Assembly (NCBI RefSeq): GCF_030867145.1
Contig: NC_134418.1
Location: 56,953,682-57,017,681, forward strand
Length of the DNA: 64,000 nucleotides
DNA from: Opisthocomus hoazin
Lineage: Eukaryota > Chordata > Aves > Opisthocomiformes > Opisthocomidae
Direction of reading: 5' to 3'
Part shown: positions 13,933-32,300 of the stretch, piece by piece
How the letters are laid out: every line of letters starts with the position of its first letter
Position numbering within the stretch: position 1 is the first letter of the stretch
Translations under genes and position numbers: made by a program
Notes under the pieces: model-generated
What the model was told of the DNA's origin: nothing
Database searches by the model: none
Seen by the model: only the letters and a program-made list of their open reading frames with translations

Positions 13933-14503
13933 ATACAGGGAGCCCACACTTGCATCAGAACCGGAAGCACTGGCAAGAAACAATGGTTTCAGGATGCCAG
14001 ATTCTGATAGAGGAGGAAAAAAACCCCAAAAACCAAGACCCAAAATCCTTCCTTTGGAACCTCCTTGGGGCACAGAGGCTGCTGTCAACTAAGGAATCAA
14101 ACAGATGGAAGTTGTACCCAAGCTCTTCCTGGCTGGAAACAAGCAGAGCCTAGATGGGGAGGGAGGAGGTCTCCTCATCAAGGCTTTGAGGACCTGAAGG
14201 TGCAAAGCGTATTCACTGAATTTGTAGCAGTAAACTGGTTTGCATACATGAAGAAAAAACAAACAAAACAATAAACAATGTAAACTGACTTCTGAAGACT
14301 TTCTTCTGGTTCCTATTTGTTTCTTCATGTATCATTAATACACTTCAAATTTCCAGCCTTTAAGTTTTGGTGATTTAACCAGGTAAGGTATATGACACCA
14401 GAAGGAATTGAATTTGTGTGTGCCATGTGAAGTGCTAGACCTGAGGCCATTTATATCTGAAGATACTTGGCAGAAGGCTTCTGCTGTGTGCACATGAGCG
14501 TAG

Positions 14504-14660
14504 AATCATAGAATGGTTTGGGTTGGAAGGGACCTTAAATATCACCTAGTTCCAACGCCCTGCCATGGGCAGGGACACCTTCCACTAGACCAGGTTGCTC
14601 AAAGCCCCCTCCATCCTGGCCTTGAGCACTTCCGGTGAGGGGGCATCCACAACTTCTCTG
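14504..14660 (-). mobile_element. CR1 LINE 3' end, old fragment
   Basis: On the plus strand the segment begins TAGAATCATAGAATGGTTTG, followed by GGTTGGAAGGGACCTTAAA and later CTTCTCTGGGCAATGAATG. These are the reverse complement of the CR1 3' UTR and last codons. It is more diverged than the copies at 3.1, 20 and 63 kb and belongs to a different, older subfamily with an ATAGAATGGTTTGGG tail. No coding capacity remains. Confidence 0.9.
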
Positions 14661-17600
14661 GGCAATGAATGAAGCAGTCTGCCAAGCAGTGACATAACAT
14701 CTGTGGAGGAACCCAGGGAAAAATCTGATCAACCTGCAACTTTCCAGCACTCTGCTGTATCTGAAGATCACCTGTGGCTTCTATTGCTCACTCACTGTCA
14801 CTGCTCACTGGGACCAGGCTTCAGGTCTGGAGTGTTCGCATAGACACTTTTTTTCCTTGTCTATACTTACAAAACTTTAATTTCAGGAGAGCAAGTGGTG
14901 ATGCAGTTCTGTATTTTGCAGCAACAACAGGGAGATTTCCAGACACTGAATAAGTTAATAGTTTAATTACACTTCAAGCCCTGAAAGATCCTAAACACAT
15001 TCCACAATTTATAGTGGTACCACATTCCTGAATGCAGCACACTACAGATGCTACAACACACACAGCACTGAAGAAAGGAAGCATTCCAATTCCTTAAATC
15101 CTTTCCACATGAAAGGCAGGTGGGGATTTTTGCCCCTTTTGTCCCCTCATGCAGAAAGGACATTGATTTAAAAAGCATCAACTTCACAGTATTTTGTGAC
15201 AGTTGATATTGGAAAGTGAAAGCACTGCGGTTAATTACCGAGTCTGGGGCTCGCAGTACCAAACCACACACCAGCTTTGTAACAATGTACTTTGCACCTT
15301 TCCTTGTACACACTGCTTGGAATTTTAATGAACCCTTTACTCCAGTTCCACTTTTCTAAACAATTGTATTGCCAAAGCAAGCCACATTGGCTTGTAAGAC
15401 AACTTTTACAGCGTAATTCTGACATTACGTGTTCATCGGCTTGACAGCATGAAATATATTGGAAGATGTCCTCAGATTCAGCTTGTTTGGAATGTTTTAA
15501 AATATCAAAGGCACCTGTTTAGGCTTGATGTCCTCAAACTATCATGATTATCAAAACCAAGAAAGTGTAGTATTTGTAATTAGTATTCCAGTTCCTTAAA
15601 CTTGTATTGTTAAGAAATGCTCTTTGCAAATAAGGATCTTGCCTCTAAAGTGTAGGTATATGAAGAAAAGACAGGAAAGGCTCTTAATCAGAATTAAATA
15701 TATTTAAAAATAAAGTTGTTATTTATTGGGTATATTCAGAAAAGTCTTCAACATATGTTGTACCCATAGAATTAAGATACCCTGCAAAACCTGAAAAATA
15801 AGAAAATGAAGGAACCGAGTGCTAAATCTATCCTGAATACACACGGATATCCATGTTATTGATTAGAAAGGTGTCATTTTTACAAATCCTTGAGATAAAA
15901 ATTTATATTGTGTGTATTCCTGACATGCTAGGAAAAATCTCTTAAGGATTAAAGTGCATAAGAGTAGCAGTGTAACCAGTGCAACCTCATGTATCAGTGC
16001 AACTTCTGTGGTCATTACTATTACAACGGTTATAACCTTTCCAGGCATCATGGGAATATTTTTGGAAGGTATGTCTAAGTCATTTGTGTCTGTATGGAGC
16101 ATTTTACAACATGATAAAATACTTCTTTTTTAATGCATTTTAAATGCAATCAGTGTTGTTATCACCCTACAGAAATCTGTTGCCTTCAGCTAAATCAATC
16201 CCATTCCACATCTTCAAAAGAGGTGAATACCCCCCATACTATTTAGATGAGGAAACTGAGAAATTGTGCAGCTTCTCAGAATCACAGAATGAGCGTTAGA
16301 GAAATAGCAGCCAGATCTGGGTTTCCTGAGCTCCAGGTATGTTCTCCATTCACAGAACTTTTGCCCCAGGGGCAAAATGGTTTTTACACACCTAGATGAA
16401 TTTTAAGGCTAACCATAAGAAGGTGATGAGTATGGTACCCTGACTCATGTTGTCACACCAGAAGATGTATGGGGTCAGTCACAGAGTTCATCCAGTTAAG
16501 TATGCATAAGGGAAAAAGGATTCTTCCTCAAGTCTGTATTTTCATACTTTGTCATTATTGCTCCTTTCCCAAATACATGCCTTTGAAATCAACGGTTCAT
16601 GATTTTTTAAACTATTATTTACTTATGTATAGTCTTACTTGCAATATCACCTTTATTTCTTCGGATTTTTGCATATTTCCCATGAAGCAGTGAACAGACA
16701 CAAACATGTCAGCCTTACGGCACAGTCCTTTGGCCCAACCTGTACACTACTGAGTTATGTCCAACCTTCATACGAGAGAAAAACATATTCTGGCAACATG
16801 GGTGAAAACAAGACAGTTTAAATATCTCTAATCTGGCTCAAGAAACTGTGTAGCGCAATATGGCATATTAAAAATATTCCTTGCAAATTAAGGAAAAATT
16901 GATATGCTGCCATGGGGAAAACCATTAAATTGGAGAAGGTGGGGATTAGTAAGAGAATTAAGAAACTGGCAGCCTGTGAAAGTAAGTGTGACATGCCCTA
17001 TTTTACAATGCATCCCCCAGCACTTTGAAAAGCCATGTCACACCAAACCATACTAACAGGAAACAAGAAAAGACTGTGCTCCTGTGGCTTGTTACAGTGC
17101 TCCGTTCTCAGTGCACTGAGAAGCAGAGTGCTTGGAAGAATATCATTCCTGCCAACTGAAGAGAGACAACACTTCCACAGCAGAGACTTACCAGATCAGC
17201 ATGCCAAAGATCCCAGTTTCTAATTTGAAGTTGTCTATTATTTGAAGAGGATGAAGGAAAAGGATATCTTGTGGATCTTGGTGATTCAATGCGAGAATAG
17301 AGGAAAAAAAGTCTGACCAATGCTCTCACTGTGCTTATAGCTCGGCTAAATCTCCTTTTAAATACAAGGTGGGTCCTTGATTGATCTGTCTTTCTGCCAG
17401 CAGTACTTGCCTTGAACCCATAATCTGCTGTAAGAACTATACTGGGAACCTGAGGAGCTGGTTCCAGAATTGCTCAAACAGACATCGTCCAAAAGCTGGT
17501 GCAATTGTCATGTTAGTCTGCAGCTACACTCCACATCTTTTCCCCTTAGCAATGCTAGTGTAGTAGCACATAACCTACGCAGCCACCTATACTACAAAGA

Positions 17601-19964
17601 GAAATATGATCTTCTAGATTGCTGATAATTGCTAACTTTTGTTCAAAAATACGAGGATACTAAGGATTGCATTAAGCAAAGGAATGAACAACAGTCTGTT
17701 ATAAGGAAACATTAGTGTGTTACGTATGTGTGTTCCTTTAGAATCAGCACAGAAGATTGTTGTGAACACAGTCCAGAAGGAGTGGAGCACCACTAGACCT
17801 GTCCGATCCCTCTCGGCAGGGATGTGCCAGGCATTTCCTAGAAATTACACATCTAACAGAACAGAAGCCACACTGGCTACATGGACTGCATACCTTCCTG
17901 GATTTCTCATGTTTGCGAAGGCCAAGAGCCCACCTCCATTTGTGGTAACCCATAAAATGGCCCCACTGGGTTTTCTCTTATAGAAATTCATCAAAGCACA
18001 TCTTAAATTGCTTATTATGGCACCATCTTGGGCTAAAATGAGAGCCCACATAAGGAAAGAAGCTGTAAGAGATGGGAAGGTGTGGGAACTGAAAGATGAC
18101 ACATGGTAAGAAACACCATGTGCCTAAAGAGAAATTCTGCTCTTTCAGTTTACAAGATCTAGCCTGCTTGGTATACCTTAACAAGCATTACGGAGAGCTT
18201 CTTTAAGGTGCATGTAAACAACTGGGTGATCACAGACATCACAACTGAACAGCAGCTGACACATCTGACTAACATGCACTGCAACTCTAGTTAACTCTAT
18301 AGATAAATAAAAATCTAGCAGTTACCTGCAATTGATCTGAACTTGCTCTTTGCAAATTCATACTTTGACAGTATATTTTAAGATCTCATATCCAAAACCC
18401 CATAATAAATGTCACCAACTCAACACAAAAAACTAGTGAAAACAAATGTCTTGATTAGAAGAAGAACCATGCAAGGGACAGTAAATAACACTACCATTTT
18501 CTTAACAGCTACCTTTCCTTTACTGCTGCTGAAATTCATGAAGGTGCTGTGCTGTCTGTATTTTATATATAAACTAAAAAATGTTTCTTGAGATCATGCT
18601 TTTTACATTTCTTACTTTCTGAGATGGTTGAAGATCCCATAACTTTTCTGTATTTTCTAATGCTTTAGCTGATTTCTGACCTGGTATTTTATTTCAGCAC
18701 AGGACTCCAGAGCAAGGGGACCCCAGCTGAGTTTCGCAGTACCTGTGGAGCGGGCTGATACTGCCACCTTGGGGAAGACTCCTTCCACGTACTTCGAGAA
18801 GCCTAAGCAAGTGTCATATACATCAGTTTGATTTTTTTCCCTGTCATAACCTCCCAGGAAGACAACTTCTTAAAATCCTCTGCCTGTGCTGTTGCAAGAC
18901 CTTCCAAATGTGTCACAACTCAGGCTGTATTACATTCCTAATAACACTGGAAATAAATGCCTTTTTTTGTGAGGAAGTTTGCTTAGCGATGTTTTAGATA
19001 TCATTAAGTAGTGACTCATTTATACTACTCTTAATTTTACAGTCATCTTGCCAACATAAAAGCCCTGTTCTGCATCCAGCTGGGCACACTGTATTTTGCA
19101 TACAACACCCCTTCGCTTCTAGGATTCTAGCTTTCTTGGTAGTCTAAATTCTTGCCCATGCACAGCTTAAATTATTTCCTTTGCAGGCTGCTGGCTCAGT
19201 TAGATGCGACTGCTAGGACATGCACTGCCTTGGATGTCCTGAGAGGCATTCTGGTACACGGGAACAGTCTGACGAAAAGTACAGAGCTAGATTGTCACAA
19301 TTTAACCAAAGTCAAGACTTCTAGGCAAATTAAAGGAAGCATCTGGATTTCATCTTCGCAATATCTAGTTTTATGAGACCGACCTACCTTCTTGCTTTGC
19401 AAGTGAGTCACCCCCCATCCAGCTGTTTTTGAGTCTCTATTCACTAGCAAATAAAGGAACCCTGCTATACACTTTATATATAAATATGACTTGACAGACA
19501 AAGGCTGTGCACAGCGCTGAGCTGCAAGGCTTTTTACATTGGAAACTATCAATTGCCTCGGCTACGCATACAACACAGGAAGAGATCTAAAGTCTCACCT
19601 CTTACCAGAATAGGCAGGCTCAAAAGCAGGGAGCTGTCTGAAAGCAACTAACTTGTCTATGTGCTCTTAAAGACATACAGCAACAAAATTCTTACACAGC
19701 CATCTCAGTCAAGTAACACAAATGAACTCATTCATGATGAGTGATGTACATTTACACGAGGAGGCTGTGAAGGCACCACTAGCTCCCACCCTCTGCAAAA
19801 GCACTGGTTGTGCTTGTGGCACCACGGCGGGAGACAACAGGCTTCTAGAGGAACTGAAGTCTCACTCCACTGCTGTGGCAGGCAGGAACAGCCCTGCTAC
19901 TGTGGTAAACCAATACTTCCAGGCTCCCACATGGACCTACATTTTGGGTGACAACGTGCCCAGC
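14661..19964. other. Intergenic DNA, no gene recognised
   Basis: About 5.3 kb of AT-rich DNA holding only short open frames (up to 116 codons, without domains). No further repeat family is identifiable by eye. Confidence 0.55.
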
Positions 19965-21245
19965 AGAATCACAGAATCACAGAATAGTAGGGGTTGGAAG
20001 GGACCTCTGTGGGTCATCTAGTCCAACCCCCCTGCCGAAGCAGGGTCACCTACAGTAGGCTGCACAGGATCTTGTCCAGGCGGGTCTTGAATATCTCCAG
20101 AGAAGGAGACTCCACAACCTCCCTGGGCAGCCTGTTCCAGTGCTCCATCACCCTCAGAGGGAAGTTGTTCTTCCTCATGTTCAGACGGAACTTCCAGTTT
20201 GTGCCCATTGCCCCTTGTCCTGTCACTGGGCACCACTGAAAAGAGCTTGGCCCCATCCTCCTGACACCCACCCTTCAGATATTTGTAGGCATTTATAAGG
20301 TCCCCTCGCAGCCTTCTCTTCTTCAGGCTGAACAAGCCCAGTTCCCTCAACCTCTCCTCGTAGTGGAGATGCTCCAGTCCCCTCACCATCCTTGTAGCCC
20401 TCCGCTGGACTCTCTCCAGTAGCTCTTCATCCTTCTTGAACTGGGGAGCCCAGAACTGGACACAGTACTCCAGATGAGGCCTCACCAGGGCAGTGTAGAG
20501 GGGAAGGAGAACCTCCCTTGTCCTGCTGGCCACACTCTTCTTGATGCACCCCAGGATCCCATTGGCTTTCTTGGCAGCCAGGGCACACTGCTGGCTCATG
20601 GTTAACCTGTCGTCCACCAGGACACCCAGGTCCCTCTCCGCAGAGCTGCTCTCCAGCAGGTCCACCCCAAGCCTGTACTGGTGCATGAGGTTGTTCCTCC
20701 CCAGGTGCAGGACCCTGCACTTGCCCTTGTTGAACCTCATCAGGTTCCTCTCTGCCCAGCTCTCCAGCCTATCCAGGTCACGCTGAATGGCAGCACAGCC
20801 TTCTGGTGTATCTACCACACCTCCCAGTTTGGTGTCGTCAGCAAACTTGCTGAGGGTACATTCTAACTCTTCATCCAGGTCGTTGATGAAGAAGTTAAAC
20901 AAGACTGGGCCCAGTACTGACCCCTGAGGGACACCACTTGTCACCAGCCTCCAACTAGACTCAGCGCCGCTGATGACAACCCTCTGAGTTCTGCCATTCA
21001 GCCAGTTCTCTATCCACTTCACCGACCACTCATCCAGCCCACACTTCCTCAGCTTCCCCAGGAGGATATCATGGGAGACTGTGTCGAAAGCCTTGCTGAA
21101 GTCAAGGTAGATAACATCCACGGCTCTCCCTTCATCTACCCAGCCAGTCATGTCATCGTAGAAAGCTATCAGATTGGTCAGGCATGATTTCCCCTTGGTG
21201 AATCCATGCTGACTACTCCTGATAACCTTCTTTTCTTCCACTTGC
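19965..21245 (-). mobile_element. CR1 LINE, 5'-truncated, young copy B
   Basis: This is an inverted counterpart of copy A. On the minus strand it starts at GCAAGTGGAAGAAAAG (21245) inside the CR1 reverse transcriptase and stays open through the catalytic FADDTKL motif and the thumb-like region with [15 protein letters not shown]. Near 20200 it lacks about 8 nt relative to copy A, which shifts the last part of ORF2 out of frame. The 3' end carries AGAATC/ACAGAATC tail repeats at 19965-19985. Over roughly 290 shared codons the translation differs from copy A at only two residues by my reading. A longer minus-strand frame begins in flanking DNA at 21334; those first ~30 codons are not CR1. Confidence 0.97.
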
Positions 21246-27282
<6,037 letters not shown>

Positions 27283-27338
27283 AATTAGCTTTCAGGTGCT
27301 CATTCGTCTATTTTCTATGGCAGGTAACATTTCACAGA

Positions 27339-27344
27339 AATAAA
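27339..27344 (+). promoter_or_regulatory. GIMD1: Likely GIMD1 poly(A) signal AATAAA
   Basis: A canonical AATAAA lies 57 bases after the GIMD1 stop codon, the first one downstream, which suggests a very short 3' UTR. Cleavage would fall around 27360. Longer 3' UTRs are not excluded. Confidence 0.6.
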
Positions 27345-29170
27345 ACAGTAGAAGCCATCAAGTGGAGAATTCCACATCCATATCAAATACTTTTAAACAC
27401 ACAGTTGGAAATATCTCTTTGGATTACCAAACCACTTGCCTTTCATAGAGTACCTCACACTACTGCATCCAGTATCCTAGCTTCAATCACAAAATCAGAA
27501 AGAGCTAGTGCTCTAAATCACGATCCTAAGGTTTATGTGGTGCCAAATGAGACTTTACGCTACACTGGACTTTATATTGCAGCTCTAACAGAACACACAT
27601 CTGGAAGAAAAAAAAAAAATAAAAAAAAGCACATGCATTCAGAGTGTAAGGGAGCCTCTTTGCTCAGTTCTTCAAGCTTTCAGAAGTTCCTCTGAATTCC
27701 AAAGTTTGTAAGGAGCTTTCCAGTATTAAAAGCTAAGATTTATTTACTGTAAAAGTAATTCCTTACCTTGATTCAGGATTACAGAGAGTTGACATTTTGA
27801 ACTTTATTTTGTTTAATAAGATGTTACTGGATAAGTAGTTTACAAGGCAGATAAAATAGCTCCTGTGTGCTTAATGCTATTCGCCACACTTAAAAGAACT
27901 AATTACTATTGCTTATTCCCAGATGCATGAAAAATTCATAGTTTATAGGTATATACAAAACTCATTAGGAAGAAGAAATCTCTTCACCTCTTCATTTGTG
28001 CCTGTTCCTTTTAATTTTATATTGTTGTCATTTTATTCTCTCTCCCAGTTTACTGGATGAAGTTCAAAGGCTGCAAAATCCAGAGTGGCTACGTTTTCTT
28101 TACTTCAGTGGTTAAAAAAGCACTTACTATTTCCATGGTTAGACAGTAACCAGTTAATTATACGTCAAAATATCTGAAATATCTCTAAATAGTTACCTAA
28201 AAACTTTACTGTAAATTGAACTAAAATAGTTCTTTTCAGATTATTAAAAGGGAGGAATTAAAAAAAAGTAATTTGAGGCTACTACCATAGCAACCATGAC
28301 TACTTGTAGTACACTATTATGGAATAATTCTAACTGTAAAAACTGAAGAAGCTATTTCTGTTAAAACCAAAGCATATTTTGTACAAAAAATCATTGCATA
28401 AAAATACATTAAAACCAAAAATAAATTAATTTTATACCTGTTTGGGCATTGGAAATGGATTTTTTTTTTGGTAGTGTTTGACTGGCTTTGGCCATCTATT
28501 TGCTATTCATTCTTTCTTAATACTATGAAACATCTGGAAGGAAATTTCTAGGTGGACTACATAAAAAACTATTTTAGCAAAGTGACAGCTTTGATCTTGT
28601 AACAGCTTAACTGTGGGACATTAAAGTACATCCATTTGTATATCTGAGGGCATAAAAGGCCACAGTTTAACCTTCCCATTACAATTGTCTGCAGACTACT
28701 GAGAAAACACAGCCAAGAATAAAGTTGCAGAGGGTTATAATATATCTGAAAATTTCTTGAAAGAAGAGGAGAAAAACTATTAAAAGGTGACTAGAAGAAT
28801 GAAGATGATGGTGGTCTTCATTGACCAACTGCTAGTCCTGCACCTCTTGGAGAGCAGTTAGTACACAAGGAACACGGCAGAATTTTCTTCTTATTGAGAT
28901 GCTCTTGCTCCATAGAACCTCTAAACCTATTAGCTGTCCAGAAAATATGCTTGCCTGCCTGTAGTTCTAACATGAACAAGCTTTGGCAATTAAGTCTTGC
29001 GCAGAGTGGTTAAAAACTGTCAACAACACTTAACCTCAAGGACTGTAAGCATGGTAAATGAGTGAACTGTGAAAATGCTGGAGGCATAACACATTCTGTA
29101 CCTCTGGAAGAGGAGTCAAACCAAAAAGGTACTAGTCATGCATTTTGGAGGAGTAATATATTCATGTTTT
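27345..29170. other. Intergenic space between convergent GIMD1 and AIMP1
   Basis: About 1.8 kb of AT-rich DNA between the two predicted poly(A) signals. The two genes are transcribed towards each other. No open frame of note. Confidence 0.65.
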
Positions 29171-29176
29171 TTTATT
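29171..29176 (-). promoter_or_regulatory. AIMP1: Likely AIMP1 poly(A) signal AATAAA
   Basis: On the minus strand AATAAA (plus TTTATT) sits about 55 bases after the AIMP1 stop. A second candidate, AATAAATAAA, overlaps the stop codon itself at about 29227-29237. Either could serve; the spacing favours the distal one. Confidence 0.55.
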
Positions 29177-29231
29177 GTGCTTGCATTACTTTCCATTTCA
29201 ACATCTGAAAAGGCTTCTAATCATCATTTAT

Positions 29232-29398
29232 TTATTTAATTCCGCTGTTTGCCATGGTCTCTGCCCTGCAGACTCCTTTCCCTTTCACTTCAAATGGAAC
29301 TCCTTTGTACATAGCAACACACTGGTCATTGGTATGAAGATCAGGTTGGATTTGCTCCCAAATCTTCTTCTTGGGATTAAGTTCCTTCTCAGGATCTC
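29232..29398 (-). CDS. AIMP1: AIMP1 last coding exon
   Basis: Acceptor AAACAG precedes GAGATCCTGAG. The exon encodes the end of the EMAP II domain ([20 protein letters not shown], then [14 protein letters not shown] and the ending ANSGIK) and stops at TAA on plus 29232-29234. These are the most conserved residues of the family tail and settle the gene's identity. Confidence 0.96.
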
Positions 29399-32300
29399 CT
29401 GTTTAAAAACAAAGAACAACCTAATAGCACACAACATAGCAGGCAGAGCAAGAGCTTTACATATGTACACATCTGTGACAGCCCACATAGCATCACTGCA
29501 CACACTTTCAAGGGAAAAAAACATTACCTGCAATTCTCAACACAAAAACTTTAACTGGAATTAGGGATTGTCCAGGAAATGTCTCCAGAATCTGTGTCAA
29601 AATGCTGGTCTATCAAGGAGGAAAAAAATGTTGAGTAGCAGACCACAAATGCTGCCAAAAGGAAGAAATCAAACCATTGCTAGTTGTTTTATAAATTTAC
29701 TAGAGACCAAAAGGATTACAAAGAATTATGTAGATGTGGACCACAGAAATATGCTACTCCCCAAGACACAGGTTTGTCGGCATCTTAAGGTCAGGAATTG
29801 ATGAATTTTTATAAGCAATTAATACCAAGTGAATTTGGTAGGTGCCTTTATAGTTGAGAAATATTGAACTTAGACAAAAATAGTCCAAAATTAGGATACT
29901 GACATGTAATTTTAGCCTCAGGTTTCAACACTGTTCTGCTACTTTTTCTACTATCCGATGACAAGCTCTGGTGCCTAGAATAACAGCTTGTATTTCAGCA
30001 ATTATGGCCGCAGTCGAATAAGCCTCAGTTACCTGTTTCTGTGTTTATTGTACACAATAAGCTACCTACCCCCTAGAGGTATTGACAGTCTAACTGCATT
30101 AGCAAATCTGAGTACTTAAGGATGTCCAATGACCACAAAATGCAGGTTTCTTCTACTACTGTTTCGAAATACTGCTAACAAATTACATAGAATAGCGAAG
30201 TATTTCAGAGTCATATTTCTCCTATTTTTAAATAGGCATGAAATGCAAAGGATAGGAACAAAACAACTACAAGTTTTCATTTAAAAAGTTATTTCATCTT
30301 AATGCTGTCAAGGTGCTCTTGACTTCCTGTGCGTAACACAGGACAAACAAAATACCCACAAGATTTGTTTTAAATATAATTAGAGCACATTTAAATGCTG
30401 AAGGGAATCCTCTGCTGTTTCATTACTGATATACTATACTTTTTTTTAAACTTGCTTGGAGTGCCATATTGGCACCATTCTGCCCAAACTATCAAAATCT
30501 TAAGTTCCAAAACAAGCAAAAACAAAAAAACCAAATCCTAGAAAACAGATCCTCCCTGAGGAGCCAGGATTTCCTAAGGGCAAATGAGGAGTTCTTCAAG
30601 TGAACAAAATGTCAAGTACTCTCATATTCAACCACTCAGTGTCCCCAAAGGTTCAGGAAGCAAACCTATAAGGCTACGGGGATTGCAGCTTCTAGTAGCT
30701 GGTTGAAATTCGTTACTGCTTGGTGTATTCCTGACTGAGAGACCAACAGGCCGTTAAACGAACCACTCTCATTCCAGCCTGCCTTCTTGTTTTTCTTTTC
30801 TACATGTTTTTAATGGTTCAATCTACTCACATTCTCAATGCTTGCAAAAGTAAGTTACTTTTGCCTGTACATGGGTCTAACTTCTATAACTGTATAAGAG
30901 GAGCAGACCAGGCCAGATTTCTCTGTTAGCCAGGCTAGCCTTGCAAGAACAAGATTCAATAATGCAGTCGAGTTAGTTCACAACCACAGTGCACTTAAAC
31001 ATTTAAAAGAAAAATCAGTAATACCATTAATAAATTAAACATTTAGAGCTAATTGTGCATTTTCACAAAAATAAAAATCCTGCTCAATGCTAAAGTTCAG
31101 GAACAAAGACAGACATGGATTTAGACCAAAGTGAACGCATACGAACTAATAAAATCATTAAACAGAACGTTAAATCATGCATCATGCATTTCCTTCACCC
31201 TCCTCAAATATAAAAGGCAAGTGAATTTTTTCAGTAAGAAAAAATCCTGACTTTTATTATAAAAACACGCTTTGGATGTTAAGAAGTTTCTTTGGAATCC
31301 TGCATCATGCTCCCTTGGGATCTGTGGTGAGCTCAGATTAGATTAGCATAGGCACTGAGTTTAAATACTACCAGAGCTTTAGGCTGTGGACTTTTCTATG
31401 ACTTCTCCTCACTGCATTCCTTCTTCCCAGAAAATATTCTTTAGAAGGTTTTATATAATTAAAATAAGTTTAAACTTGTAATAGTTTAATGAGCTTCCCA
31501 CTGTCTTTACAGGAAAAGAACCAAATAAGAGGTCTCAAATTTTGTTAAACATGCCATTTGTTCCAGCAGATACATATTACAAAAGAAATTCTCATAATAA
31601 GCAAGAAACCTCTCCACTTTGTAACAGCTCAATAACTATTGAAAGAATATATCTCAGCGCAAAAGTTAATACCACTTAGCCCACTGTGGATTATAACTAT
31701 GTAACCAAAGGAAAGCATCCATATACCAGGGCTTTGATTAAAGAAACCTGTTAAATACAGACTAACCATTGCACTACAGTTTTAGCACTTATCTTTTTTT
31801 AAAAAGAGATAGTTATTAACTAAATTGTCAGGGATTCTTAGACCAAACTGATTATTCAGTTATATAATTTAAATAACAGATTTGCAGGTCCTGTGGCATT
31901 TTTGCATTGAAGAATTTTGTCAAAGCACCAATTATATTGCTATTAGAAAGAAGCATTTTTCACAGCAAGCTGTGAAAAACGCAAGACTTATTGCTGTCTT
32001 ATGGCAAGTACTCTGCAGGCGGGTTTAGTATTTACAGACATGCGATCGAATAATTTTTCGATGGCTTACGAATCACACATTTTGCCCCAAAAGGCAGACA
32101 GAAATTTGATAAAGTTCTTAATACAAAAGAGGACCAACAGATCTTGAAGATTCATGTACTGTAGAATAAAATGGTGTTCAAAGTTCCCCTAAGAGCAATG
32201 TCATCAAATAAACAAACAAAAAAAGAACACTCCTCCAGACAACAGCATTCCTTATCAAATCACTCCTCTAGGACATTTCAGATGGTTCTAGGAAAACTCC

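Larger units (their letters stand above)
4415..14503. other. Intergenic DNA, no gene recognised
   Basis: About 10 kb of AT-rich DNA. Two fairly long stop-free stretches occur on the minus strand (8636-9088 and 10014-10550), but neither has a recognisable domain or a good ATG context. Homopolymer tracts are present at 11896-11911 (A), 13173-13196 (C then T) and 13891-13932 (C-rich). A possible pair of small minus-strand exons near 13.3-13.7 kb is discussed under findings. Confidence 0.55.

Noticed and set aside
13819-14088. Minus-strand frame with a glycine/arginine-rich end
   Set aside because: The Gly/Arg-rich part is simply the translation of the G-run at 13891-13932.
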